From NCBI GenBank assembly GCA_023268715.1, contig JALRLV010000010.1, positions 1 to 49,804 of the forward strand: DNA of 49,804 nucleotides, read 5' to 3'. Under the pieces are notes generated by a model, which saw only the letters and a program-made list of their open reading frames with translations, ran no database searches and was not told the DNA's origin. Position numbers and translations under genes: made by a program. The stretch is from Candidatus Thalassarchaeaceae archaeon (GTDB lineage Archaea; Thermoplasmatota; Poseidoniia; Poseidoniales; Thalassarchaeaceae). Position 1 is the first letter of the stretch. Every line of letters starts with the position of its first letter. Positions 1 to 8,703 of the stretch are shown here, in pieces.

Positions 1-1323
1 GAAGGCATAGAGGAGCCTTTCGAAGTGCAGAAGGAAGCAATCCCTGATGCAATGCTTGGAAAGGACATCTGTTGCAGGGCTCCAACCGGTTCAGGCAAGA
101 CTCTCGCTTTCGGCCTACCACTAATTTCTAACACCCCTCAGGCTGAGTCAAAGAGGCCAACATCTCTGATACTAACTCCTACCAGAGAATTAGCCGAACA
201 AATTCGTCAAGTTCTGCAACCCTTAGCTCGCACAGCCGGTCTTGACGTACTTTCAGTCTATGGAGGAACTCCCTACAAAGGACAACTTAGGAAACTGAAT
301 CAGGGCTCAGACATTCTGGTTGCATGTCCTGGCCGACTAATCGACCTCTTGGATAGGAAAGCCCTTCGTTTGGATGACGTTGGCATTGTTGTTCTTGATG
401 AAGCAGACAGAATGGCGGATATGGGATTCATGGAACCTGTTTGCTCGATTATGGATAAGTGCAAACCAGATCGACAAACAATTCTATTCAGTGCGACTTT
501 AGACGATGATGTCAAGAAAATTGTCGATAACTATCAGACTGACCCAATACAGATTGGTATCGGCCCTGAAGAAGTTAGTATGGATAGTATGAGCCATTTC
601 TTTTGGAATGTAAAATCCAATCGTAAGGCAAAGCTTTGTGCAAAGGTTACTGACAAATGTGGGCGGAGCATAATTTTCTGCAGAACTAGGGCTGGAGTAA
701 ATCGACTTGGAGACCAGATGAAAGAAATCGGGTCTTCCTTTACTACTCTTCACGGAGGTATGAATCAGAACCAAAGAGACAAGGCGATGAAGAATTTTAG
801 TTCCGGGCGCTCTCGAATTTTGATTGCTACAGATGTAGCATCACGAGGTATCGATGTTACAGATGTTAGTTGTGTCATACATTTCGATCCACCCGATGAC
901 GGCAAGGTGTACAAGCACCGTAGTGGTAGAACTGCTAGAGCAGGTTCAACAGGAACAGTAGTTTGCCTAGTTTTGAAATCTCAAATCAGAAAATACAAGA
1001 GAATTCAGCATGAGGTTGGAATCAAGTGTAGATTCATCGAACCAAATTTCGATAGGCTCGAGGGTAGAGAGTTCATTGAAGCTCCTCCTCTGAAATACGA
1101 TGATGATGAAAAGAAACCTAGAGGCAGAAGAAATTCTAGGGACAATAAACGATCACGTAGATATAAGAAAAGCAATGGCTACAAGTCTCAAAAATCAGAT
1201 GATAAGAAGGGCGATGGTCATCATAAAAAGAAAAACCATCATCGCCAAAATAAGGGAAAGATCAAGAAAAAAGTCACCTACAAAGACAAGCGAAATAACA
1301 AAGCCAAATTCAATCGACGTTGA
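1..1323 (+). CDS. DEAD-box ATP-dependent RNA helicase (5' end cut by window)
   Basis: ATP-dependent RNA helicase of the DEAD-box family, acting on structured RNA in the cytoplasm. The frame is open back to base 1 and the first residues fit the Q motif (PFEVQKEAIP), so the start lies outside the window and the GTG at 25 is not the start. Visible motifs in order: APTGSGKT (motif I), PTRELAEQ (Ia), DEAD (II), SAT (III), ATDVASRGIDV (V) and HRSGRTARAG (VI, usually HRIGRTGRAG). The last ~100 residues are a Lys/Arg/His-rich low-complexity tail typical of RNA-binding extensions. The gene runs convergent to a membrane protein gene with only 2 nt between the stop codons. Specific RNA target unknown. 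Confidence 0.95.
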   Translation, partial: EGIEEPFEVQKEAIPDAMLGKDICCRAPTGSGKTLAFGLPLISNTPQAESKRPTSLILTPTRELAEQIRQVLQPLARTAGLDVLSVYGGTPYKGQLRKLNQGSDILVACPGRLIDLLDRKALRLDDVGIVVLDEADRMADMGFMEPVCSIMDKCKPDRQTILFSATLDDDVKKIVDNYQTDPIQIGIGPEEVSMDSMSHFFWNVKSNRKAKLCAKVTDKCGRSIIFCRTRAGVNRLGDQMKEIGSSFTTLHGGMNQNQRDKAMKNFSSGRSRILIATDVASRGIDVTDVSCVIHFDPPDDGKVYKHRSGRTARAGSTGTVVCLVLKSQIRKYKRIQHEVGIKCRFIEPNFDRLEGREFIEAPPLKYDDDEKKPRGRRNSRDNKRSRRYKKSNGYKSQKSDDKKGDGHHKKKNHHRQNKGKIKKKVTYKDKRNNKAKFNRR

Positions 1324-1325
1324 AA

Positions 1326-1709
1326 TTAATCTTCATTTTGCTTTGGCCTAAACGCAATCAAGGCAATGCTTACCAATGCTGCAACCACCAATGGTCCAGT
1401 AATGAAAATCTCCTCAGTGGCAGAAAATTCCCAGGTTGCTGTTGACCACCCTAGAGCAATAGTCTCGAGAACTGAAGCCAGCATTACAACATCATACAGA
1501 TTTCTCTCTGCAAGCGGATCTCTGGCTGCTAGTAGTGCTCCAACTCCGTTAACAGCAACCAAGGCCGCTCCAAGGTTTCTGAGCCAAGCAATATTCTCTG
1601 TGTTTGCACCCTCTAATTCTGCATACCACTCAGGTATGAGAAAGAAGACCATGCCCATTGCGATGCTAGACCAACCACAGACCTTCAAGGTCAGTACAGT
1701 CTTGTCCAT
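1326..1709 (-). CDS. small four-helix membrane protein, last gene of a five-gene array
   Basis: A 127-residue protein with four predicted membrane helices and no recognisable catalytic motif. It looks somewhat like small DoxX/DUF4345-type membrane proteins, but I cannot assign a function. Its start is 1 nt after the stop of the upstream gene, so it is almost certainly co-transcribed and perhaps translationally coupled. It is the most divergent of the five and lacks the NPKWW-type N-terminus seen in the others. Its 3' end nearly touches the helicase stop codon from the other strand. Confidence 0.75.
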   Translation of the reverse strand: MDKTVLTLKVCGWSSIAMGMVFFLIPEWYAELEGANTENIAWLRNLGAALVAVNGVGALLAARDPLAERNLYDVVMLASVLETIALGWSTATWEFSATEEIFITGPLVVAALVSIALIAFRPKQNED

Positions 1710-1710
1710 A

Positions 1711-2157
1711 TCACTCAGAGTTACTCTCTTCCCCGTCTAAATGTAAATATCCTGAGTAAAGTATTGCTCCAGCGAATACTGCGCCAAAGAGATTCTCAGC
1801 AGTCAATTCGCCACCTTCCACAGCTACATCACCATACGTAGCAAGTAACCACATCATTACCATTGTTCCACCACAAACAAGTGTCATGATTGCTTGTGGT
1901 CTACCCTCTAACAGGAAAGCGGTTGCAATGAATGGAGGTACTATACTGATCGCCATTACTCCCAAGAAGAACATAGCAGATCTCATTTCATCTACGACAA
2001 TTTGGTCTGTTGGGAGTCCATCTTCAATTAACCACTCGACGATCTCTGAATCGCTAGCGAAGCCAGCCATCAGTGCCCATATGGCGAACATGAATGTGTG
2101 TGCGGCTGCGAATAGCGTTAGCCAAATTTTAGGATTGAATATTTTCTTTTGATCCAT
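1711..2157 (-). CDS. small membrane protein, NPK(I/W)W array paralog
   Basis: A 148-residue membrane protein with about four hydrophobic helices. Its N-terminus (KIFNPKIWLTLFAAAHTF) aligns with those of neighbouring genes (ALNPKWWLVITAIIHTF), and it ends in the shared YLHLDGE-type motif after the last helix. This supports common origin within the array. It starts 4 nt after the previous stop. No enzymatic residues stand out and the function is unknown. The presence of His and Trp at the start of helix 1 is conserved with its paralog, but no cofactor can be inferred. Confidence 0.75.
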   Translation of the reverse strand: MDQKKIFNPKIWLTLFAAAHTFMFAIWALMAGFASDSEIVEWLIEDGLPTDQIVVDEMRSAMFFLGVMAISIVPPFIATAFLLEGRPQAIMTLVCGGTMVMMWLLATYGDVAVEGGELTAENLFGAVFAGAILYSGYLHLDGEESNSE

Positions 2158-2161
2158 CTAA

Positions 2162-2551
2162 TCAGTCCCCCGAGTTCCAACCTAAAACGCCAGTCAATGC
2201 GGTCATACCCCAGAATAGCAGTGGAGGAATAAGATCAGCAGATAACTCCCATGTCACGTTCTCGGTAGCATATGTAGGCTCCAATCCCATACCTGCACAA
2301 ACAAGGAACCACACTACGATGGGTCCTGCGATAACTGCTGCGAGGCGAGCTTGTGCTTGACCTTCGGTCATGAAGGCTGCATAGAGCATGTATACCGGAA
2401 TGATGAGCATGATACCGAGAATCATTGTCTCGTTATCATTGGATGAATCATAGGTTGACAACATACCAACGAACGTATGGATGATGGCTGTAATTACAAG
2501 CCACCATTTTGGGTTAAGTGCCTCAGTCTTTAGATCCATATCATTCACCAT
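2162..2551 (-). CDS. small membrane protein, NPKWW array paralog
   Basis: A membrane protein of about 129 residues with an N-terminal MVNDMDLKTEALNPKWW block followed by four hydrophobic helices. I chose the ATG at 2551 over an upstream in-frame ATG at 2569 because the resulting N-terminus matches MVNDIDIKAAL of the preceding gene. That choice also gives an 11-nt overlap with the upstream stop, identical in form to the next junction upstream. The overlap suggests translational coupling. Function unknown. Confidence 0.75.
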   Translation of the reverse strand: MVNDMDLKTEALNPKWWLVITAIIHTFVGMLSTYDSSNDNETMILGIMLIIPVYMLYAAFMTEGQAQARLAAVIAGPIVVWFLVCAGMGLEPTYATENVTWELSADLIPPLLFWGMTALTGVLGWNSGD

Positions 2552-2984
2552 CCTTGAGGTTAAGAGCACCCACGATAATCATTGGAGCGGAAACAACAGA
2601 ATAGAATCCGAGTGCCCCCATATCCAATTCGCCTTGAGAGTAGATTGCCCATAGGATGAGCGATACACCGCAGAATACTGCACTTTTCGAGCGCGTCGTA
2701 CCTTCCGTGAGGAAGGCGAATCCTAAGATGAACAGTGAAAGTGCAATGTTGGTGGCTCCAAAGAAGTAGGCTTCATCTTCTTTGATTTCCTCAATAGTTT
2801 CTTTGTCTGCGTCAGAAGCATTTGTGTAAAACTCTTCGAAGTGATCCTCTGCCATATCAGCAACTTCTCCCGAGGAGATCATCATCGGACCAATTCCTAG
2901 CATTAAGACAACAACAACAGAGGATAGAATCATCCAGGTTTTTGGTTCCATAAGTGCTGCTTTGATATCTATGTCATTCACCAT
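2541..2984 (-). CDS. small membrane protein, NPK-W array paralog with acidic loop
   Basis: A 147-residue membrane protein. It starts MVNDIDIKAALMEPKTW, has helix 1, then a strongly acidic loop of about 35 residues (residues ~38-72, rich in Asp/Glu), then three more helices and a terminal NLKDGE. The start overlaps the preceding stop by 11 nt, in the same sequence context as the junction at 2541-2551. The acidic loop is longer than in the other paralogs. Function not recognised. Confidence 0.75.
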   Translation of the reverse strand: MVNDIDIKAALMEPKTWMILSSVVVVLMLGIGPMMISSGEVADMAEDHFEEFYTNASDADKETIEEIKEDEAYFFGATNIALSLFILGFAFLTEGTTRSKSAVFCGVSLILWAIYSQGELDMGALGFYSVVSAPMIIVGALNLKDGE

Positions 2985-3375
2985 CCTTGTGTAGATATCC
3001 CGCTACTCCCAGAAGTAGAAGAATTATCATCGGTGGTCCCATCATTTCGGGAGTGCTGAATCCGTAATCAACATCTGCGCCCGCTGTATACAACAAAGCA
3101 AAAGTAAGGAGTTGAGCACCCGAGCCAGCCATAGCCATCTGTGCCAAAGGTTTGCCAGTTACTAGTAAACCAGTAGCTAATGCGGTAATCCCAACTCCTA
3201 AGGTCATTAGACCCCATGCTTGTTCGTAAAACACATCATGTTCTGTAGCATCGTCACCCCATCCAGTCTCAGCAGCATTCTCTGCGTCAATATAATTACC
3301 ACTGCCAAGCAAGATACCTAATGCTCCTAAGACAATTAACCACCATTTTGGATTCATTACTTTCTTTATTTCCAT
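2974..3375 (-). CDS. small membrane protein, first gene of the NPKWW array
   Basis: A 133-residue membrane protein that begins MEIKKVMNPKWWLIVLGALG and ends YLHKDGE, with four predicted helices and an acidic loop between helices 1 and 2. It is the first gene of the array. An AGGAG-like ribosome binding site lies 9-14 nt before the ATG, and a perfect 14-bp palindrome sits just upstream. The Rieske oxygenase gene on the same strand ends 70 nt upstream, so the two could share a transcript. Function unknown. Confidence 0.75.
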   Translation of the reverse strand: MEIKKVMNPKWWLIVLGALGILLGSGNYIDAENAAETGWGDDATEHDVFYEQAWGLMTLGVGITALATGLLVTGKPLAQMAMAGSGAQLLTFALLYTAGADVDYGFSTPEMMGPPMIILLLLGVAGYLHKDGE

Positions 3376-3393
3376 AATTCATTTCTCCTGTCT

Positions 3394-3407
3394 CCGAGTA
3401 TACTCGG
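3394..3407. promoter_or_regulatory. 14-bp perfect palindrome upstream of the membrane protein array
   Basis: CCGAGTATACTCGG is its own reverse complement. It lies 19 nt upstream of the start codon at 3375 and after the Rieske gene. It contains GTATAC at about the distance expected for a TATA box of a leaderless transcript. It could be an operator for a dimeric regulator, a promoter element, or part of a transcript end. Confidence 0.5.
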
Positions 3408-3445
3408 TTATTGTTGACAAGGTTGCTCGGACTATGAAGATTAAG

Positions 3446-4549
3446 TTAGCCGTTCATTGTCAAAATCCGGTGAAAATGATGTACTCCAGTTTCCATTTTC
3501 GGCGAATAACGCCCTCTTTCGTACGATTTCGATAAAACTCCACGTTGAGTCGCCTCGACGATTTCTTGGTCTTCAATTTCTACCTTATCCAAATCGCCAC
3601 CAGCTCCTTTACCAAGCATTTCTGGATTCCCAACATAGCCATGGTAGACGATTCGAGTCTTATCCACTGAGAGTGGAATCACTTGATTGACTGACAATCC
3701 CCAGGGATAGAAATTGAGCATTAATCCGGGGTAAAACCAGTAGTAGTATGCCGCTACTTTCTCACCGTGCTCGGAAGAGTTCTTTGGTGGTTCAAAGTGA
3801 GGTTCTCCTTCCTTCGCGATACCGATTTGCAGTACTCCGCCTTCGAATAATTCGGTTCTATATTCGTCGTTATCCAACACATCGTTTAGATCGCCGTGAA
3901 CAAATGGAATGTGGAACCCTTCGAGATAATTGTCAACATAAAGAGCCCAATTTGCTTTTATTTCATACGAGCGATATCTACTCGGATCGTGTTGGAATGA
4001 ATCCACATCAAGCCATCCTAATCGAGACTCTAGTTCTGCAATTGCTTCCTTGAGATATAGATCGCCTCCAACTAATTGCAGACCCTTCCAATCAGTTACT
4101 GGAAAGTTAGCCAAATCATCTGAGGGTGATGGAAAATCTTCGACATCTTGGAACTCGGGCATATTCTTGAAGCAACCATCAATACCGAAAGTTCGACCAT
4201 GATAGCGACATTGCAGAGTGTTGCTCTTGCAGGGTTCGGTTGCTACTAGCATTCCTCTATGTGTGCAGACATTAGAAAGACATCTCACTCTGTCCGAATT
4301 GGTTAGCATTAGGGCTTCACCGAGCATTGTTTCAATGTCGGTCAGAGGAATTACATTATGCTCGGCAAACTGGCTGGAATGGGCTCCGAAATACCAACAA
4401 TTCTGCATTCCACTAAGCAGTTTGAGAAATGTATTCTCATCGGTGTAGAATCTCGATGGTAAGGTGTGTGCCCTGGTGATGTCCGGATGAATCAACGGCT
4501 CGGGCACAACAACTCCTGTGCTTGGCGTGTGAAAGAATTGTCGCCGCAC
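3446..4549 (-). CDS. Rieske [2Fe-2S] non-heme iron oxygenase, alpha-subunit type
   Basis: Ring-hydroxylating/demethylating oxygenase alpha-subunit family (choline-monooxygenase-like layout), expected to take electrons from a reductase not encoded nearby. The Rieske cluster ligands are visible: Cys95-x-His97 and Cys114-x2-His117. The mononuclear iron site follows as DNYLEGFHIPFVH, with His213 and His218 and the usual Asn/Tyr/Glu context. The length of 367 aa is normal. The start is taken as GTG at 4549; a later GTG about 14 codons in is possible. It is divergent from gatD and upstream of the five membrane genes on the same strand. The substrate cannot be told from sequence; a quaternary amine or aromatic are family possibilities. 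Confidence 0.88.
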   Translation of the reverse strand: MRRQFFHTPSTGVVVPEPLIHPDITRAHTLPSRFYTDENTFLKLLSGMQNCWYFGAHSSQFAEHNVIPLTDIETMLGEALMLTNSDRVRCLSNVCTHRGMLVATEPCKSNTLQCRYHGRTFGIDGCFKNMPEFQDVEDFPSPSDDLANFPVTDWKGLQLVGGDLYLKEAIAELESRLGWLDVDSFQHDPSRYRSYEIKANWALYVDNYLEGFHIPFVHGDLNDVLDNDEYRTELFEGGVLQIGIAKEGEPHFEPPKNSSEHGEKVAAYYYWFYPGLMLNFYPWGLSVNQVIPLSVDKTRIVYHGYVGNPEMLGKGAGGDLDKVEIEDQEIVEATQRGVLSKSYERGRYSPKMETGVHHFHRILTMNG

Positions 4550-4610
4550 CTATCACCAAGTGCAATTGGGTGCCGTCGCATTGATGGAGTGAATCGCCTC
4601 CTGGCGGCAC

Positions 4611-5957
4611 ATGGGAGACTGGCCGGAAGCGGGAACGCCGGTCAAGGTGGCAGTCAAGACTTGGTCTGGAGTGGTCGAACACGAGGGCCTTGCATTACCT
4701 GCAGCAGGGCCGAAATTAATTACTCTAAAATTGACCAATGGTTACAATGTAAGTTACCCAGAATCTTACGTCGAATCGGTAGAAATTCTCGATGAAGTAG
4801 AGATATCAGAGGAGGAAGCACCAACCCCTATTCAACAGGATGAGAATCTTCCATTGGTGCATCTAATTCATACTGGTGGAACTATCGCTGCCAAGGTGGA
4901 TTATTCAACCGGTGCAGTAACCGCTCGATTCGAACCAGACGAATTATTGAAATCGATTCCAGAACTAAAGTCCGTGGCTCGACTAAGGGTTGTAAAACTT
5001 GGAAATATGTGGTCTGATGATATTAGACCGAGACATTGGAATCGAATGCTGAGAGCGACCGAAGAAGCATTCGCAGAAGGCGCAGTTGGAGTAGTGATTA
5101 CACACGGTACAGATACCTTGCATCTCAGCGCCGCAGCGATGGGCTATGGCTGGGCTGGAAATGGGGGAAGGCCACCGGGTAGAATCGCCCTAACAGGATC
5201 ACAGCGCTCACCAGATCGAGGTTCTAGTGACGCCGCTGAGAATATCGTAGCGGCGGTCCATTGGGCGGCCCACGGACCAGAACCGACCGGCTATCGTGAT
5301 GCGAGTGTTGTAGTCATGCATTCAGAATCATCCGATGGGCAATGTGCAGTTCTTCCAGGAATTGCTTGTCGCAAATATCACTCCTCTCGTAGAGACGCCT
5401 TCAAGCCGATTAATCAGGGCCCCTTGGCTTGGATAAACAACGATGGAACCGGTCCAAGCATCGAGATGGCAGAGCATGAGCCAGCAGATGCAAGGGTCGA
5501 GGCAATTTCGCCGATGATGTTCGATGAAGAGGCTCGTATTGCTCAATTTATTGCAGACCCTCACTTAGATCCAAATCTAGTCATGTTAGCAATCAAGGAT
5601 GATTTCGATGCTATTGTTTTACACGGAACAGGATTAGGTCACCTTCCAATATCTGACCCTCAAGATGATTCTCCTGAGAATACTAAATTACGATTGATGT
5701 TGGAAGATCATTGCGCTAATGATGGTTTAGTCGTAGTAGTGCCGCAAACAATCCACGGCCCGATGAACATGAATGTTTACGCCAAGGGCCGTGAACAACA
5801 AGAGATGGGTATCATCGGTCATGGGTCACTTTGTCCACCGGGTTCAGCCTTGGTCAAGTTGCACCATTTGCTTAGCAGAGGTGGGGGTCGGGAGACTGTT
5901 GCAAGTAATTGGACTGAAGATTTGTGTGGCGAGAATCCTCACGATTCTATGGACTGA
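4611..5957 (+). CDS. gatD: Glu-tRNA(Gln) amidotransferase subunit D
   Basis: GatD is the glutaminase subunit of the archaeal GatDE complex. It releases ammonia used by GatE to convert Glu-tRNA(Gln) to Gln-tRNA(Gln). The N-terminal ~75 residues form the GatD-specific domain, followed by an L-asparaginase-type catalytic domain. Motifs seen are HTGGTIAAKVD, THGTDTLHLSA and TGSQRSPDRGSSDAAENI. The length of 448 aa is typical. The start ATG at 4611 is the first possible because an in-frame TGA lies about 20 nt upstream. gatE is not in the window. The next gene begins 13 nt after the stop. Confidence 0.95.
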   Translation: MGDWPEAGTPVKVAVKTWSGVVEHEGLALPAAGPKLITLKLTNGYNVSYPESYVESVEILDEVEISEEEAPTPIQQDENLPLVHLIHTGGTIAAKVDYSTGAVTARFEPDELLKSIPELKSVARLRVVKLGNMWSDDIRPRHWNRMLRATEEAFAEGAVGVVITHGTDTLHLSAAAMGYGWAGNGGRPPGRIALTGSQRSPDRGSSDAAENIVAAVHWAAHGPEPTGYRDASVVVMHSESSDGQCAVLPGIACRKYHSSRRDAFKPINQGPLAWINNDGTGPSIEMAEHEPADARVEAISPMMFDEEARIAQFIADPHLDPNLVMLAIKDDFDAIVLHGTGLGHLPISDPQDDSPENTKLRLMLEDHCANDGLVVVVPQTIHGPMNMNVYAKGREQQEMGIIGHGSLCPPGSALVKLHHLLSRGGGRETVASNWTEDLCGENPHDSMD

Positions 5958-5970
5958 TTGGAGGCTTTAC

Positions 5971-7059
5971 ATGGCCGCTCCAACAGATACCTTCGAATTT
6001 CCTCGCACGGGCAAGAAGGCTCGTAATCGAGCGGTCGTAGCGGCGATGACAAACAAACAAAGTAACGATGATGGAACTCTTTCAGATGAGGAAATCGATT
6101 GGCTGATTCGTAGAGCTGAAGGTGGCTTTGGAATCGTCACAACAGCCGCAACGCATGTCGTTCCTGAGGGTCAAGGCTGGGATGGTGAGATGGGCGTTTG
6201 GGGAGACCATCAATTGCCAGGTCTGACCCGTTTAGCAACAGGAATAAATGAGCAAGGAGCAATTTCCTTAGCACAGATTTTCCATGGAGGAATGCGCTGT
6301 CCCCAAAGGCTGACAGGAGTGCAACCAGTATCTGCGAGTATCAATTCAACAAGCGATTCGGATAATGGCGAGACAAGAGAACTGGAAGACTCAGAGATTG
6401 AGGAACTAGTCGAGGCTTTTGCCACGGCGGCAGCCCGCTGTGAAAAAGCCGGTTTCGATGGGGTTGAGATTCATGGTGCTCATGGTTATCTTGTATGCCA
6501 GTTCCTCGGAACTGAAACCAATCGCAGAGATGATCAATGGGGCGGTCCCTTAGAGAATAGAGCCCGCTTCTTGCTTCAAATCATTAGGCGAATCAGGCAG
6601 GTTACTAGTGATGATTTCCTGCTCGGGGTTAGGATTTCTCCAGAGTACAAGAATATCGGAGTTGTACTAGAAGACTCACTAGACCTAGTCGATATGCTAG
6701 TAGATTCAGGAATAGATTTCCTTCACATTTCTTGTTGGGATTGCTTTACCCCTCCAACTCACTATGACGACCCACGAATGTTGACTGAAATCTTCGCTGA
6801 GCGTCTGGCAAATCGCTTGCCGATGATTACCTGTGGGGCTGTTTGGTCGACTGCTCAAGCGCAGGAAGTCATGGAACAAGGTGCGGATTTGGTCGCCGTA
6901 GCCCGTTCGGCAATCGGTCATGCAGATTGGGCGAGACATTTGGGTGATGCAGATTACGATCCGCAGCGCCCACCATTCACTGCTGAGCATCTTCTGGCAG
7001 AGGGTCTTAGTGAGAAATTCGTAGACTATATGCGGGCTTGGCAAGGCTTTGTTGTCTGA
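5971..7059 (+). CDS. NADH:flavin oxidoreductase, Old Yellow Enzyme family
   Basis: FMN-dependent TIM-barrel ene-reductase family protein of about 362 residues, likely cytoplasmic. Motifs: the N-terminal FPRTGKKARNRAVVAAMTN strand, the AQIFHGGMR segment, the substrate/FMN motif GVEIHGAHGYL, and WGGPLENRARF. The C-terminal part (GAVWSTAQAQEVMEQGADLVAVARS) is the usual FMN-phosphate region. The frame is open further upstream into gatD. The ATG at 5971 gives the family-like N-terminus and sits 13 nt after the gatD stop. Physiological substrate unknown. It sits between gatD and a carboxyltransferase in the same direction. Confidence 0.9.
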   Translation: MAAPTDTFEFPRTGKKARNRAVVAAMTNKQSNDDGTLSDEEIDWLIRRAEGGFGIVTTAATHVVPEGQGWDGEMGVWGDHQLPGLTRLATGINEQGAISLAQIFHGGMRCPQRLTGVQPVSASINSTSDSDNGETRELEDSEIEELVEAFATAAARCEKAGFDGVEIHGAHGYLVCQFLGTETNRRDDQWGGPLENRARFLLQIIRRIRQVTSDDFLLGVRISPEYKNIGVVLEDSLDLVDMLVDSGIDFLHISCWDCFTPPTHYDDPRMLTEIFAERLANRLPMITCGAVWSTAQAQEVMEQGADLVAVARSAIGHADWARHLGDADYDPQRPPFTAEHLLAEGLSEKFVDYMRAWQGFVV

Positions 7060-7107
7060 CCTTAGGTGGCCGCTTCGATGAATAACCGCTAGTGGTTTGG
7101 ATTGCAT

Positions 7108-8658
7108 ATGGCGGGCGCATCGCACTCGGATAATCTCGACGCGATGCGCCGAGAGGCTCTCAATGCAGCCGACCGGATTAGTATGGAAGAATTGAGAAAA
7201 TCCGGCCGCCAAACAGCCCGAGAACGTATAACGATGCTTCTCGATGCGGATTCTTTCGTAGAGGTAGACAGTTTCGTTCAACATCGCTCTGGCGATTTCA
7301 ATATGCATCTTCATCGACCATTCGGAGATGGAGTTGTTGCAGGTCACGGTAAAATAGACGGGCGAAGAGTGGTTTGCTTCGCTCAAGATTACGCAGTCTT
7401 CGACGGTACGATGGGTGAGATGCACGCTCGCAAGATCGCCAAGGTCGCCGAGTTCGCAGAAAAGTCGCAATTACCTTTGGTTGGAATTTGGGATGGCGAC
7501 GGCCAGCGGGTACAAGACGGAGTGCCTGCTTTAGGAGCGACAGGAGAACTACTCGATATTCTCGTCGCTTGCTCTGGACGTATACCTACTTTCTCTATAA
7601 TTCTTGGAACTGTCGCAGGCGTAAGCGCACTTGCTGCAGGTCTTTCCGATTTCGTAATACTCTCAGATGACCATGGTCAAATGTTCATGCGTTCTCCCTA
7701 CTTCATCCCCGAAATCGCAAGCGGAGAATTAGATCAGCATAGCCTCGGGGGAGCCGACGCTCACGCCTCACGCTCTGGCGTGGCCTGTATGGTCGCAGAA
7801 GACGAGGAAGATGCGATTCTAACCGCGATTGAAATTCTTTCCTTCCTGCCTGACCATACTCTTGCCGAGGCTGTTACTCTAAACAGCGGTGATCCTGCTG
7901 ACAGAGCTTGCAAGAATCTGACAGAGATTGTCCCTGCTGACTCGAATATACCCTATGATATTCGCAAAGTTATAACCGAAGTAGTCGATGAGGGACGCTT
8001 CCTAGAACTATTCTCTACTTATGCTGAAAACATTGTAATCGGCTTTGCTAGATTAGACGGCCAGTCGGTAGGAATCGTTGCCAATCAGCCGAAAGTTTTG
8101 GCGGGCTGCTTAGATATCGATGCCTCAGTAAAGGCAGCCCGATTCATTCGTACATGTGATATTTTCAACATCCCCGTTGTGACTTTTGTCGACGTGCCAG
8201 GTTTCCTTCCGGGAACCGTTCAGGAGTGGGGTGGAATCATTCGACACGGGGCCAAGTTACTCTATGCCTACGCTGAGGCAACCGTACCCAAACTAACTGT
8301 TGTAACCCGCAAGGCCTACGGAGGTGCCTACCTCGCAATGTCTTGCAAACACCTTCGCTCAGACTACAATATTGCCTGGCCAATAGGTGAACTCGCAGTT
8401 ATGGGTGCAGAGGGAGCGGTGAACATTATTCATAGGGCCGAATTAGCCGAAGCAGAAGATCCCGATTCGACCCACACAGAACTTGTAGAAGAGTATCGCA
8501 AAAAGTTCGGCGACCCCTATGTTGCAGCTCGAAACGGCTGGCTAGATGATGTTGTTGAGCCGGAGGAGACTCGACTCAAATTGATTCAAGCACTTAGACC
8601 ATTGAAGACTAAGCGTGAGTGGGTTCCGCCGAAAAAGCACGGAAATATTCCCCTTTGA
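7108..8658 (+). CDS. acyl-CoA carboxylase, carboxyltransferase (beta) subunit
   Basis: Carboxyltransferase subunit of the propionyl-/acetyl-CoA carboxylase family, which transfers CO2 from carboxybiotin to an acyl-CoA. The 516-residue length and both crotonase-like halves are present. The N-terminal half has GRQTARERITMLLD, FGDGVVAGHGKIDGR, FAQDYAVFDGTMGEMHARKI and an oxyanion-hole region near GTVAGVSALAAG. The C-terminal half has FVDVPGFLPGTVQEWGGII, RKAYGGAYLAMS and LAVMGAEGAVNII. I use the ATG at 7108; a TTG two codons earlier is the alternative. The biotin carboxylase and biotin carrier partners are not in the window, so substrate choice is not decidable. Confidence 0.93.
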   Translation: MAGASHSDNLDAMRREALNAADRISMEELRKSGRQTARERITMLLDADSFVEVDSFVQHRSGDFNMHLHRPFGDGVVAGHGKIDGRRVVCFAQDYAVFDGTMGEMHARKIAKVAEFAEKSQLPLVGIWDGDGQRVQDGVPALGATGELLDILVACSGRIPTFSIILGTVAGVSALAAGLSDFVILSDDHGQMFMRSPYFIPEIASGELDQHSLGGADAHASRSGVACMVAEDEEDAILTAIEILSFLPDHTLAEAVTLNSGDPADRACKNLTEIVPADSNIPYDIRKVITEVVDEGRFLELFSTYAENIVIGFARLDGQSVGIVANQPKVLAGCLDIDASVKAARFIRTCDIFNIPVVTFVDVPGFLPGTVQEWGGIIRHGAKLLYAYAEATVPKLTVVTRKAYGGAYLAMSCKHLRSDYNIAWPIGELAVMGAEGAVNIIHRAELAEAEDPDSTHTELVEEYRKKFGDPYVAARNGWLDDVVEPEETRLKLIQALRPLKTKREWVPPKKHGNIPL

Positions 8659-8703
8659 CCCGCCGGAGAATTGCTTAAGTGTCCCCCTCTAAAATAGACC
8701 TGC

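Noticed and set aside
4550-4610. Regulatory RNA in the gatD/Rieske divergent gap
   Set aside because: Only a 4-bp stem is visible in 61 nt; no support for a structured RNA.
6706-7470. 254-residue minus-strand frame across the oxidoreductase and carboxyltransferase genes
   Set aside because: It spans two well-supported genes on the plus strand and has no family features.
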